From assembly GCA_947625055.1 (NCBI GenBank), contig CANQMT010000012.1:1-64000 (forward strand): a stretch of 64,000 nucleotides of DNA, in the 5' to 3' direction. Shown here piece after piece: positions 33,684 to 42,653 of this stretch (the stretch's first letter is position 1; every line of letters starts with the position of its first letter). The translations under genes were made by a program, and so were the position numbers. The notes under the pieces were generated by a model. It was not told the DNA's origin, made no database searches, and worked only from the letters and a program-made list of their open reading frames with translations. The DNA is from an uncultured Monoglobus sp. (GTDB lineage Bacteria; Bacillota; Clostridia; Monoglobales; Monoglobaceae).

Positions 33684-35075
33684 TTAAACCGTTTCAATTA
33701 TTTCGTTTATCGTTCTTTCGTCGTCCTTGATGACCTCAAAAAGTATTTTGCAGAGGTAGTAGTAGATGTACTCGAGCTGCTCGGGAGTGACCGCGCCCTT
33801 CTGATATTCCCAGAAAAAGTCAAGTCCTTTTGTCTCGGGGTTGTGCATGACCGTCAGATAATACGGCTGTGCAGCAACGCCGTTTGAGACCCATTTTGCC
33901 ATATAGTCGATATCCTTGAGCATGCTGTTGCTTTCGCGCATTGACATCGGCTGATAGGTGAGCGAAACCGAATCATAGCTCTCGCCGGGCTGATTTCCGA
34001 ACCGCTTGGCGATCTCGGTGTTGAGCTTTATCGGGTCGTAGTTGGCGTGGCGGAAGATCTTGTTCTGCATTTCCTGGATCTTTCTCAGCGAGTCGATGTA
34101 CTTCATGCTGTTGCTGAACTGCATACGGAAGGGGAAGAAGTGGATCCTCGTTCCGCCGCTTTTTGTCTCAAGCACGGTCCCACGGCGCGCGACCGTTGTC
34201 TTGACGCTTATGTCCTCGGCGTATCTGTTGAACTTTGAAAGATACGTCCTGAGCGCCGAGAGCAGCAGGCAGACCACGGGAATGTTTTTCTCGCGGCAGT
34301 AGTCAATAATGCGGTTTGAGGGTTCTTCCTCAAGCGAGAATGTGCATATGTCCGCCTCGACCGTGTCGGACGTGACCCTCGCGCTGCGCTTGTCCGGGTC
34401 GTCCGCTGCCCGGCGGGCGGCATCCAGCCTCGCGGGACCGAGAATGTCGGTAAACAGCGGCTCGCGGTTCAAAACGGTTTCTTCCCAGAACTTCGCGTCC
34501 CTCTCCTCGGCGCGGCTGCCGGCGTATTTCAGGTCTTTTTCAAGAGCCTCTATATATGATCGAAGCTCTTTAGGTGGTTCGGTCTCATAAAGGACGCTGC
34601 AGTAGATCTCGATAATATCGCCGATAAAAACTATTATTGCCGACGAGTCCATTATCATATGGTCGACCAGGAAGAACACTCCGTTATAGCCGTTGGGCAT
34701 TTTAAGGAAGTAGACTCTGAACATTTGATCGTCGTATCTCTCAAGCGGCACCGAGGCCAGACGCTTGATCTCCGCTTCCGCGTCCTCCTGGCTCATGCCG
34801 CGCGCGGCAAAATCAAGCAGATCGGGCTCTCTCATCGGTTCGTCGGTAATATATTGAAATACATCGCCGTTTTTGTCTTTGCCGAACCTTATCCGCGCGG
34901 CCTCATAGCGGCCATACGACTTGAAAAACGCGTCACGCAGGGTATCAAAATCCATTTCGCCGTTAAGCAGCACGCATGTACCGATGTTTAGCACCTCGGG
35001 GTGGTTCGCGCAGCTCATTTGGGTGTAAAAGTGCATTTTCTGCGCAGGGGTCAGTGGGTAGGTTTTATCTGGCAT
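33684..35075 (-). CDS. Free-standing NRPS-type condensation domain protein
   Basis: 463 residues related to condensation domains / chloramphenicol acetyltransferase-like acyltransferases. The N terminus YPLTPAQKMHFY matches the C1 motif. The HHxxxDG active site appears as DHMIMDS (138-144): the first His is replaced, but the catalytic second His (139) and the Asp (143) remain. Later blocks include DISVKTTVARRG and DSVSLTYQPM. It should join an acyl group on the carrier protein to an amine or alcohol. Ribosome site AAGGTGAT resembles that of the carrier gene. The hydrolase gene is 23 bp upstream and the carrier protein gene 39 bp downstream. Confidence 0.85.
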   Translation of the reverse strand: MPDKTYPLTPAQKMHFYTQMSCANHPEVLNIGTCVLLNGEMDFDTLRDAFFKSYGRYEAARIRFGKDKNGDVFQYITDEPMREPDLLDFAARGMSQEDAEAEIKRLASVPLERYDDQMFRVYFLKMPNGYNGVFFLVDHMIMDSSAIIVFIGDIIEIYCSVLYETEPPKELRSYIEALEKDLKYAGSRAEERDAKFWEETVLNREPLFTDILGPARLDAARRAADDPDKRSARVTSDTVEADICTFSLEEEPSNRIIDYCREKNIPVVCLLLSALRTYLSKFNRYAEDISVKTTVARRGTVLETKSGGTRIHFFPFRMQFSNSMKYIDSLRKIQEMQNKIFRHANYDPIKLNTEIAKRFGNQPGESYDSVSLTYQPMSMRESNSMLKDIDYMAKWVSNGVAAQPYYLTVMHNPETKGLDFFWEYQKGAVTPEQLEYIYYYLCKILFEVIKDDERTINEIIETV

Positions 35076-35098
35076 AATATCACCTTGCCTTTCAAATA

Positions 35099-36043
35099 TT
35101 ATAAGTTTTCTGTCTCGCGTATAAAGTCGATCATTGTTTTTCTGTAGTTTTGCATATCAATAAAATAGCTCTCGGCGTGAGCCGCGTTCTTTACCATAAG
35201 AAGTTTTTTGTGCGCGGAAGCCGACGCTTCGTATATTTCATGCGCCATATAGGCAGGAACGAAAGTGTCGTTTTCGCCGTGAATAACAAGCAGGGGCAGC
35301 GCGGAGCTTTTCACCGCCGCGGCTGCGTCTGCGTCCTTATATTCGTAGCCCGCGAAAATGCGGCACATAAGGTTCGAGATATTGAGCAGCGGAAAGGCCG
35401 GCAGATGGTACCACGAGTTCAAAACGTGCTTAAACACGTCGTAAGCCGAGGTGAAGCCGCAGTCGGCAATAATTCCTTTGACCGAGGCGGGAAGCTCAAG
35501 CGCGCCCGCCATAAGCACCGTAGCCGCGCCCATCGACACGCCGTACATATATATCTTTCGTTTGCCGCCGAACTTTTTGTCAAGATATTCCGTCCACAGT
35601 TTACAGTCATATCTGTCAAGCGCTCCAAAACCGACATATTTGCCGCCGCTCGCGCCGTGGGCGCGGTCGTCGAGCAGAACAACGTCTATTCCAAGCCCGT
35701 TTAAGTATCGTGTTATGTGGCTGTACTGTCCGCGCGAGTCGGATCGGTAGCCGTTGAATGCCATGACGAGGCATCCGCCGCAGTTTTCGGCGGGATAGTA
35801 ATATCCGGCAAGCTCAGCGCCGTCGAAGCTCGTTATATGAAGATCTTCGCGTTCCGCGGAGTCCAGCCATTCGCGGCTTTCGTTCAGCAGTAGGCGGTGT
35901 TTATCCCACGAGCCGCCCGACATCTTTGTCGCTTTCGCGCTGCTTTCGCTGCGCGGAATGGTGGTCAGGAACAGATAGGCTGAGCCCGCCAAAAAGCCGA
36001 GAATTATTGCAATAATGACGATAGCGATAAATAAAATCAACAT
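35099..36043 (-). CDS. Membrane-anchored alpha/beta hydrolase
   Basis: 314 residues: an N-terminal membrane anchor (~2-27) then an alpha/beta-hydrolase fold of the COG1073-like type. The nucleophile Ser170 lies in YGVSMGAA. The acid is likely the Asp in HGENDTFVP and the base the His in NAAHAESY. DDRAHGASGG is the oxyanion-side block. The start at 36043 is preferred because GGTGA precedes it and the anchor follows at once. First gene of the operon with the condensation enzyme, carrier protein and ligase; it may release or edit the product, which is inference from context only. Confidence 0.85.
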   Translation of the reverse strand: MLILFIAIVIIAIILGFLAGSAYLFLTTIPRSESSAKATKMSGGSWDKHRLLLNESREWLDSAEREDLHITSFDGAELAGYYYPAENCGGCLVMAFNGYRSDSRGQYSHITRYLNGLGIDVVLLDDRAHGASGGKYVGFGALDRYDCKLWTEYLDKKFGGKRKIYMYGVSMGAATVLMAGALELPASVKGIIADCGFTSAYDVFKHVLNSWYHLPAFPLLNISNLMCRIFAGYEYKDADAAAAVKSSALPLLVIHGENDTFVPAYMAHEIYEASASAHKKLLMVKNAAHAESYFIDMQNYRKTMIDFIRETENL

Positions 36044-36118
36044 AATTTCACCACTTGTATAATTTAAAACAATGGCGCTTAAAAACACGATAAGCGACTA
36101 TATGCAAAATCTGTATAT

Positions 36119-36147
36119 ATTATAATCAATCACATATAGTTTGTCAA
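36119..36147 (-). promoter_or_regulatory. Promoter of the hydrolase-condensation-ACP-ligase operon
   Basis: Minus-strand TTGACA (36142-36147), 17 bases, TATAAT (36119-36124): full consensus. Leader of about 70 bases. Confidence 0.88.
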
Positions 36148-36169
36148 TAGAAAATAAGGACAAATCAAA

Positions 36170-36531
36170 AATATGTGATCGGCAATTCAAAATTTAAAAA
36201 ATAGTTTGCAGCAGGCAAATATTTGTATAGCAGGCAAAAGGTTTTTGCATCTTTGCCGCCCATTTGATCGTAGGGGACGACGATCTCGGCGTCCCGTGGC
36301 GGCATGTGGCTTTGGGCAACGTAGTGATTAGTGATTAGGAATTCTCTCACTCTGCGGACAAGCCGCAGACAGCTCCCCCAAGGGGAGATGCAATATAAAA
36401 GCTCCCCCAATTGGGGGAGCCGTAAAAATTTGGCGATTTATGATCTACTCCTCATTCCCTAAGCTAAAGGGCCATGTGCGGAGTCGACTGATAGGGGCCT
36501 AGTTCCTAGTACCTAATCTCTAGTCCCTACG
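36170..36531. repeat. Intergenic mosaic of small repeats and palindromes
   Basis: About 360 bases without a gene. It holds GCAAAAGGTTTTTGC (near 36233-36247), a GTAGTGATTAGTGATTAGG stretch (near 36321), CTCCCCCAAGGGGAG (36373-36387), the perfect 20-bp palindrome 36401-36420 (GCTCCCCCAA / TTGGGGGAGC), and CTAGTCCCTACGTT at the right edge. Related pieces occur at 38095-38270, 42560-42653, 49740-50000 and 51496-51641. Short open frames here are not believable genes. Confidence 0.7.
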
Positions 36532-37872
36532 TTAGTAAAACTCGTCCATGCTGATATTGAGGCCGTATTTTTTGTTGTACTCCTTGAGCCGTTCTTCCTT
36601 CTCGCGCTCAAGTCTGGTATCGGCATGTTCAAACGCCGTGCGCAGCGCGGAGTCCTCGATCGCGTGTTTTTCGGTCATTCTCGCGAGCAGCGAGGTGTGT
36701 ACAGCCTCTTCGTGGACCGCCTGGTACTTGTAGATGAGTTTGAGCATGATCGGCGTTATGATCGTGGTGGCCACAACGACAATAACGATAGGCGCGAAAA
36801 ACTCGGGGACCATAAGCCCGAGCGCCGATCCTTTGCTCGCAACGATAAGCGCAACCTCGCCGCGGGACACCATTCCTATACCGATCTTAGCGGCCTGGAG
36901 ATTGGTGTAGCCGGTAAGCTTCGCGCCCGCGCCGCAGCCGATGATCTTGGACAGGATCGCCACGACGAGCAGAAGCAGAGTGAAGATAAGGATAGCGGGG
37001 CTCATCGAGTTGATCGTGACTTTAAGTCCGACACTCGCGAAGAACACCGGAGAGAGCAGCATAAACGAGACCGTTTCGAACCGCGTGATCATAAACGGAG
37101 TCCTGCGCGTGCCCGACAGGATCAGTCCGGCGACAAACGCGCCCGTTATATCCGAAACTCCGAAAATATGTTCCGCCATATACGACATCAGCAGACAGAA
37201 CGCAAAGGCCAGCACGCTGAAGCGCTGGAGATCCTTGCGGTAGCTGTTCATCCACGGACGCACGAATTTCAGGAACACAAACGCAATAAGTCCGCAGAAA
37301 AGGAAAAACAGGACTATTTTAAGGATGACGACCGGCAGACTTACCGACGGGTCTGCAAAACTGGTGATCACTGTGAGGGCGATAATGCCGAGCACGTCGT
37401 CTATCAGCGCCGCGCCGAGTATCGCGTTGCCCGAATGGGTCGAAAGCTTGCCCATTTCCTTGAGCGTTTCGACCGTGATGCTGACCGAGGTCGCGGTCAG
37501 GATAACGCCAATGAATATGTTCTGAAGCATTGCGTCGGGGCCTTTGTTAAACATGCGCGCCACGGCCCAGCCGCCCAGCAGCGGCACGATAACGCCGAGC
37601 ACGGCGATGATAGTCGAGGCGACGCCGCATTTTTTCAGCTCCTTGATGTCGGTCTCGAGTCCCGCGCTGAACATCAGCACGATAACGCCGATCTCCGACA
37701 CGGTCGAAATAAAATCATTCGCCTGCAGCCAGCCGAGGCCCGCGGGGCCGAGAATAAGTCCCGCCAGCAGCGCGCCGACGACCTGAGGCATTTGAACCTT
37801 GCGGGTCAGCAGTCCCAAAAGCTTGGTGCTGAGCAGTATCAGCGCCAAATCAAGCAAAAAATCATACTCCAT
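36532..37872 (-). CDS. Cation/proton antiporter, CPA2 (Kef/NapA-like) family
   Basis: 446-residue inner-membrane antiporter with about 12-13 hydrophobic segments. Family marks are GLILGPAGLGWL near the N terminus, LMFSAGLE, the paired acidic site in AALIDDVLGIIAL (two Asp in the transport site) and ISDITGAFVAGLILSGT. The C terminus is a ~55-residue charged cytoplasmic tail with no TrkA-N nucleotide-binding domain, so it is more like NapA/KefB cores than full Kef channels. Ion (Na+ or K+) is not assigned. AAGGGAG precedes the start at 37872. Confidence 0.9.
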   Translation of the reverse strand: MEYDFLLDLALILLSTKLLGLLTRKVQMPQVVGALLAGLILGPAGLGWLQANDFISTVSEIGVIVLMFSAGLETDIKELKKCGVASTIIAVLGVIVPLLGGWAVARMFNKGPDAMLQNIFIGVILTATSVSITVETLKEMGKLSTHSGNAILGAALIDDVLGIIALTVITSFADPSVSLPVVILKIVLFFLFCGLIAFVFLKFVRPWMNSYRKDLQRFSVLAFAFCLLMSYMAEHIFGVSDITGAFVAGLILSGTRRTPFMITRFETVSFMLLSPVFFASVGLKVTINSMSPAILIFTLLLLVVAILSKIIGCGAGAKLTGYTNLQAAKIGIGMVSRGEVALIVASKGSALGLMVPEFFAPIVIVVVATTIITPIMLKLIYKYQAVHEEAVHTSLLARMTEKHAIEDSALRTAFEHADTRLEREKEERLKEYNKKYGLNISMDEFY

Positions 37873-37921
37873 ATATAAGTCTCCCTTAGTAAGCAATATA
37901 GGCTTTACTCAAGCCAAATAT

Positions 37922-37950
37922 ATCATACTACTTCACGCGGCGTTTGTCTA
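37922..37950 (-). promoter_or_regulatory. Antiporter promoter
   Basis: Minus-strand TAGACA (37945-37950), 17 bases, TATGAT (37922-37927). Confidence 0.55.
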
Positions 37951-38029
37951 CAAAATTTTTACTCTAAATAGCGGTCAATTTTTAGGATAATTTTATATAA
38001 ATTTACAAATAAGGCGCGCAATATCGTCG

Positions 38030-38270
38030 GTGCTAATATCAAATGGGAAACAGATCGCACCGGTTATTGCGTGGGGACGTCAAGTACGCATACCTGCAAA
38101 AGGTTTTTACTATGAATTGATAGCTCAAAGCCCATATTCCGCCCTTCCAAGCCGCGGACGGCGAAGAAACAAAAACCTTTTGCAAAAATTGCTGCTATCA
38201 ACCTCTCTCAATATCTTCTCTCCCACAGTATAATCCTAATTCCTATTCACTAATCCCTAATCACTACGTT
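38030..38270. repeat. Intergenic repeats between the antiporter and mutS2
   Basis: A 14-bp perfect inverted repeat, TGCAAAAGGTTTTT (38095-38108) and AAAAACCTTTTGCA (38171-38184), encloses 62 bases. Its core also occurs near 36233. At 38235-38270 is CCTATTCACTAATCCCTAATC plus ACTACGTT, the inverse of the motif after the tRNA. No gene is seen in 37951-38332. Confidence 0.65.
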
Positions 38271-38297
38271 GACTAAACTCTTTAATTTGTGTATAAT
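38269..38297 (+). promoter_or_regulatory. mutS2 promoter, -35 at the edge of a repeat
   Basis: TTGACT (38269-38274), 17 bases, TATAAT (38292-38297). The first two bases of the -35 are the end of the interspersed ACTACGTT motif. Confidence 0.75.
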
Positions 38298-38332
38298 ATA
38301 TTACATACTTATATTTTAAGGAGAAAATATAT

Positions 38333-40702
38333 ATGGAGAGCAAAACATTTTCCGTGCTTGAATACAGCAAAATGATACGCAGGCTCGCGGGCCTGGCGCG
38401 CAATGACGACGCCAAAAAGATCGCGGAGGGCCTGACGCCCGCCCGAAATTTCGCCGAGGCGGAGCGAATGCTTGATGAGACCGACGCGGCCGTCACGATG
38501 TCGATAAAATACGGCGCGCCCGAGATCCCGCGGCTCTCGCCGATAGAGGAATCTCTGAAACGCCTCAAGGTCTCGGGCGGCCTCGGCGCTGCCGAACTTT
38601 TGAACATAGCGCGCGTCTTAAAGTGCGCCCGAGAGCTCGGACGCAGGCCTAAGGAGCAGACAGGCGCGCTGTCGGCTTATTTCGATGATCTTAGCAGCTT
38701 TAAGGCGCTTGAAGACGCGATAACCGCGGCCATAATCTCGGAGGATGAGATCGCCGACACTGCCAGTCCGAAGCTTGCGGACATCAGGCGCAAGATAAAA
38801 AACACGGGCGCGAAGATCAAGGACAGTCTTGACAAGATGATCCGCTCCGGCTACTATAAAAAATTCCTGATGGACAGCATCGTAACGATGCGCAACAACC
38901 GGTACGTGGTGCCGGTCAAGGCGGAACACCGCGCCGAGGTGCCCGGCATCGTCCATGACATGTCTTCCTCGGGCAGCACCGTGTTTGTCGAGCCGCAGAG
39001 CGTGGTCAGCGCCAACAATGAGCTGCACGAGCTTGAGATCATGGAAAAGGCCGAGATCGACAGGATCCTTTACGAGCTGTCCGCCGAGGCAGCCGAGATC
39101 TCGGATGAGCTTAAATATAATTACGAAACGATAATGTTCCTTGATTTTGTGTTTGCCAAAGCCTCACTCGCGATCGGGATGAAGGCGATGCGTCCGCGCC
39201 TCAACAGCGAGGGCAAAATCGACATCAAAAAAGGCAGGCACCCGCTTATCGACCCGAGGACCGTGGTGCCGGTCGACGTGCGTCTCGGCGGGGATTTTGA
39301 CGCGCTCATCGTCACCGGTCCCAACACCGGCGGCAAAACAGTCGTGCTCAAGACTATCGGCCTTTTCTGCCTTATGGCTCGGGCAGGACTGCATATCCCC
39401 GCGGGCGACGGTACCGAGATCGCCGTGTTTGACGGGATCTTCGCCGACATCGGCGATGAGCAGAGCATAGAGCAGAGCCTTTCGACTTTTTCGTCGCACA
39501 TGAAGAACATCGTCGATATAATAAAACATATCGGGCCGAATACCCTTGTTCTGTTTGATGAGCTGTGCGCGGGCACCGACCCGGTCGAGGGCGCGGCCCT
39601 CGCGACCGCGATAATCGAGCGCGTGCGCCGCTCCGGAGCCAAGATCGCCGTCACCACCCACTACAGCGAGCTTAAACTTTACGCGCTTGAGACCGAGGGC
39701 GTTATGAACGCCTCATGCGAGTTTGACGTTGAGACTTTGAGCCCGACATATAAGCTGCTTATCGGCGTTCCGGGCAAGAGTAATGCGTTCGCGATCTCGC
39801 AAAAGCTCGGACTGCCGATCGAGATAATCGAGCGCTCGAAGGAAAAGCTGTCGGAGGACACCATTAAATTCGAGGACGCTCTCAGCAGCATCGAGCAGAG
39901 CCGAATTTCGGCCGAAAAGGCGAGAGACGAGCAGGAAAAGGCACGGCGCGAGATCGCCGAGCTCAAGGAAGAGCTCAGGCGCGAGCGCGACAAGCTGAAC
40001 CGCAAAAAAGACAAGATATACGACTCGGCGCGCGAGAAGGCTGACAGGATCATAAAACAGGCTCAGGAGGAGACCGAGCGCATGCTCGGCGAGATAAACA
40101 AGCTCCGCCGCGAGAAACGCGACAAGGAGACTGTCCGCGCGATTGAGGAGGTGCGCAGGGAGCTCAAGCTTAAGGAAAAGAAAAACGTTCCGCCCAAGAG
40201 CAGACAGACGGGCGGCAGAAAAAGCAACGTTAACCTCAACACCTTAAAGCTCGGCGCGAGCGTGCTGATTATGGACTTGAACGACAAAGGAACGGTGCTG
40301 TCGATAAACAAGGAAAACAAGACCGCCGTCGTTCAGGTGGGAATAATGAAGATAACGGCCAAGCTCTCGAACCTCGTTGTCCTCGAGGACGAGCAGGGCG
40401 AGAAGCCCGTGGGCTATGTTCCGCCGCGCCGCCGGCAGACTGTGAGCGCGGAGCGCAGCGGAAAGAGCGAGGTCGATCTGCGCGGCATGACTATCGGCGA
40501 GGCCGAGATCGAGGTCGATAAATTCCTTGACGAGGCCGTGCTGAGCGGTCTGAGCCAGGTGAGCATAATCCACGGCAAGGGCACGGGAGCTCTGCGCGCG
40601 GGTATTCACGAGTATTTAAGGCACCATCCGCACGTCAGAAAATTCCGCCTCGGAAAATTCGGCGAGGGCGACATCGGAGTGACCGTGGTCGAGCTTAAAT
40701 AA
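38333..40702 (+). CDS. mutS2: Endonuclease MutS2
   Basis: 789-residue MutS-like ATPase; in Firmicutes MutS2 acts on recombination intermediates and in ribosome rescue, not in mismatch repair. It lacks the MutS mismatch-reading domain. Walker A TGPNTGGKT is at 328-336, Walker B LVLFDELCAGTDPVEGAAL follows, and a long coiled coil rich in Glu/Lys/Arg runs ~515-620. The C-terminal Smr nuclease domain (~708-789) has VDLRGMTIGEAE and IIHGKGTGALR. AAGGAG precedes the ATG. Confidence 0.96.
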   Translation: MESKTFSVLEYSKMIRRLAGLARNDDAKKIAEGLTPARNFAEAERMLDETDAAVTMSIKYGAPEIPRLSPIEESLKRLKVSGGLGAAELLNIARVLKCARELGRRPKEQTGALSAYFDDLSSFKALEDAITAAIISEDEIADTASPKLADIRRKIKNTGAKIKDSLDKMIRSGYYKKFLMDSIVTMRNNRYVVPVKAEHRAEVPGIVHDMSSSGSTVFVEPQSVVSANNELHELEIMEKAEIDRILYELSAEAAEISDELKYNYETIMFLDFVFAKASLAIGMKAMRPRLNSEGKIDIKKGRHPLIDPRTVVPVDVRLGGDFDALIVTGPNTGGKTVVLKTIGLFCLMARAGLHIPAGDGTEIAVFDGIFADIGDEQSIEQSLSTFSSHMKNIVDIIKHIGPNTLVLFDELCAGTDPVEGAALATAIIERVRRSGAKIAVTTHYSELKLYALETEGVMNASCEFDVETLSPTYKLLIGVPGKSNAFAISQKLGLPIEIIERSKEKLSEDTIKFEDALSSIEQSRISAEKARDEQEKARREIAELKEELRRERDKLNRKKDKIYDSAREKADRIIKQAQEETERMLGEINKLRREKRDKETVRAIEEVRRELKLKEKKNVPPKSRQTGGRKSNVNLNTLKLGASVLIMDLNDKGTVLSINKENKTAVVQVGIMKITAKLSNLVVLEDEQGEKPVGYVPPRRRQTVSAERSGKSEVDLRGMTIGEAEIEVDKFLDEAVLSGLSQVSIIHGKGTGALRAGIHEYLRHHPHVRKFRLGKFGEGDIGVTVVELK

Positions 40703-40731
40703 AAAAACTTTGCAAATTTTAAAAAAATATG

Positions 40732-40760
40732 TTGCAATTTTGGGGATTTGATGTTAGAAT
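40732..40760 (+). promoter_or_regulatory. recJ promoter
   Basis: TTGCAA (40732-40737), 17 bases, TAGAAT (40755-40760). Confidence 0.6.
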
Positions 40761-40812
40761 ATTTAGATAGTTGCTTAATCTGTTAATAAATTGATTTAGG
40801 AGATAAATTGGT

Positions 40813-42516
40813 ATGCTTAAAAAGACGTGGATTCTTAAAGAGTTTGACAAAAACAGAGTTGTGGAGATGTCCAAGACCTTCAAGGTCTCACCGCTGACGG
40901 CGATCATCATGTACAACCGCGGCATACGCGAGGATGAGGATATAAGAAAGTTCCTCGCCCGCGAGCTCAGCGCGTTGCACGATCCGTTCCTGATGAAGGA
41001 CATGGACAAGGCGGTCGAGAGGATCATGAAAGCCGTTGACAACAAAGAGAAGATCACCATATACGGCGACTATGATGTGGACGGTATCACCTCGATCGCG
41101 ATCCTTTACAAGCAGCTCACCAAAATGGGCATTGAGGTCGGATTTTACGTTCCCGACCGCATGGTTGAGGGCTACGGCGTGAACCGCGACGCGCTTGACA
41201 AGATCAAGTCGGACGGCACAAAGCTGATAATCACGGTCGATACCGGAATAACCGCGGTCGAGGAGGCGGAATACGCCAAGTCGATCGGGCTTGACTTCAT
41301 CATTACCGACCACCACGAGTGCAAGGAGAAGATCCCGGACGTATACGCGGCGATCGATCCGAAGCGGAAGGACTGCCCCTATCCGTTCAAGAGCCTCGCA
41401 GGCGTCGGGGTCGTGTTCAAACTCATTCAGGCGCTCGCCCCGAACGAGCCGCTTGAGACGCTTATGGATGAGTACGCCGACCTTATGTGCCTCGGCACAG
41501 TGGCCGATATTTCACCCCTAACGGACGAGAACAGAGTCATCGTTACCGAGGGGCTCAAGAAGTTCAAGACCACCAAAAACGTAGGATTAAAGGCTCTTAT
41601 AGACGTTTCGACCAACGGCAAAGCCATAACCACATCTACAATAGGATACACAATTGCTCCGAGGATCAACGCAAGCGGCCGCCTCGGCTGCGCTTCGACC
41701 AGCGTCGAGCTGTTCCTGACCGACGACAGAGCCAAGGCTGCGGAGCTTGCGGAGTCGCTCTGTCACGAGAACACCCTGCGCCAGCAGACCGAGCAGAAGA
41801 TGTTCAAAGAGGCGCTTGAGTATATCGAGGAGCACCCCGAGATCGAGAACGACGACATTATTGTGATCCCGCACGAAAACTGGCACCACGGCATTGTCGG
41901 CATAGTTTCGTCAAAGATCACCGAGAAATATTACAAGCCATCGATCCTGTTCGCGGTCGACGGCGGCTCGGCGAAAGGCAGCGGAAGAAGCGTCAACGGT
42001 TTTAATCTGTTCGGCGCGCTTGAGGATTCGAGCGATCTGCTCGAAAAGTTCGGCGGCCATGAGCTTGCTGCGGGACTGACGATAAAACCAGAAAACATAG
42101 AGGAGTTCAGAAAAAGGATCAACAACTATGCCAAAGGCGTCACCAAGAACATTAACCGCGTTCCGGAGATCGCGCTTGACGCGCAGATCAAGGTAACTTA
42201 TATCACGATCGAAACGGTCCACGATATAAACCGTTTGCAGCCGTTCGGCGTCAACAATCCGACCCCGGCCTTCTCGGTGCGCAACATCAAGATACACAGG
42301 ATCAGCACCATGAGCGACGGCAAGCACCTTAGAATGACGCTCTATAAGGACGGAAAGTACCTTGACGCCGTGGGCTTCGGAATGGGTGAGTATTATAACA
42401 TGTTCGAGGAAGGCGACTTTATTGATGTGGCTTTCGCCCTCGATATTAACGATTACAAGGGATTTCAGAATGTTCAGCTTATTCTCAAGGACATGAGAAA
42501 AACCGAGTCAAGATAA
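40813..42516 (+). CDS. recJ: Single-stranded-DNA-specific exonuclease RecJ
   Basis: 5'-3' exonuclease for recombination and repair, 567 residues, the compact form. DHH-family metal ligands appear in YGDYDVDGITSIA, TVDTGITA and TDHHECKEKIPD. The DHHA1 part has GSGRSVNGFNLF and GGHELAAGLT, and the OB-type C-terminal region follows. AGGAGATAAATTGGT provides the ribosome site. It stands 110 bp after mutS2, in the same direction, with its own promoter. Confidence 0.95.
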   Translation: MLKKTWILKEFDKNRVVEMSKTFKVSPLTAIIMYNRGIREDEDIRKFLARELSALHDPFLMKDMDKAVERIMKAVDNKEKITIYGDYDVDGITSIAILYKQLTKMGIEVGFYVPDRMVEGYGVNRDALDKIKSDGTKLIITVDTGITAVEEAEYAKSIGLDFIITDHHECKEKIPDVYAAIDPKRKDCPYPFKSLAGVGVVFKLIQALAPNEPLETLMDEYADLMCLGTVADISPLTDENRVIVTEGLKKFKTTKNVGLKALIDVSTNGKAITTSTIGYTIAPRINASGRLGCASTSVELFLTDDRAKAAELAESLCHENTLRQQTEQKMFKEALEYIEEHPEIENDDIIVIPHENWHHGIVGIVSSKITEKYYKPSILFAVDGGSAKGSGRSVNGFNLFGALEDSSDLLEKFGGHELAAGLTIKPENIEEFRKRINNYAKGVTKNINRVPEIALDAQIKVTYITIETVHDINRLQPFGVNNPTPAFSVRNIKIHRISTMSDGKHLRMTLYKDGKYLDAVGFGMGEYYNMFEEGDFIDVAFALDINDYKGFQNVQLILKDMRKTESR

Positions 42517-42557
42517 GATTACGAAGGCGTGAGGAACAGAATGATCCTTGCGCCTTA

Positions 42558-42653
42558 ACAGTAGGGATCAGCAATTAGCGAATAGCGAATAGGCTCTCCC
42601 TCTTGGGGGAGATGGATTTCCGCCGTTAGGCGGAAAGACAGAGGGGGCATCTT
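42558..42653. repeat. Interspersed repeat that ends in the relA ribosome site
   Basis: Contains AGCAATTAGCGAATAGCGAATAGG variants, a CTCTCCC / GGGGGAGA inverted repeat (42594-42611) and TTTCCGCC-GTTA-GGCGGAAA (42617-42636). The trailing GAGGGGG (42641-42647) is 6 bases from the relA ATG, so the repeat appears to supply the Shine-Dalgarno. Confidence 0.65.

Noticed and set aside
31906-36043. The ligase/carrier operon as a dlt (D-alanylation) operon
   Set aside because: No DltB or DltD membrane genes are present, and the operon contains a condensation enzyme and hydrolase instead.
36165-36410. Short minus-strand frame beside the hydrolase operon
   Set aside because: Runs through repeats and palindromes and has no coding character.
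36625-37878. A 417-codon open frame antisense to the antiporter
   Set aside because: Composition is dominated by Arg, His and Asp with no fold or motif, and it mirrors a clear membrane protein on the other strand.
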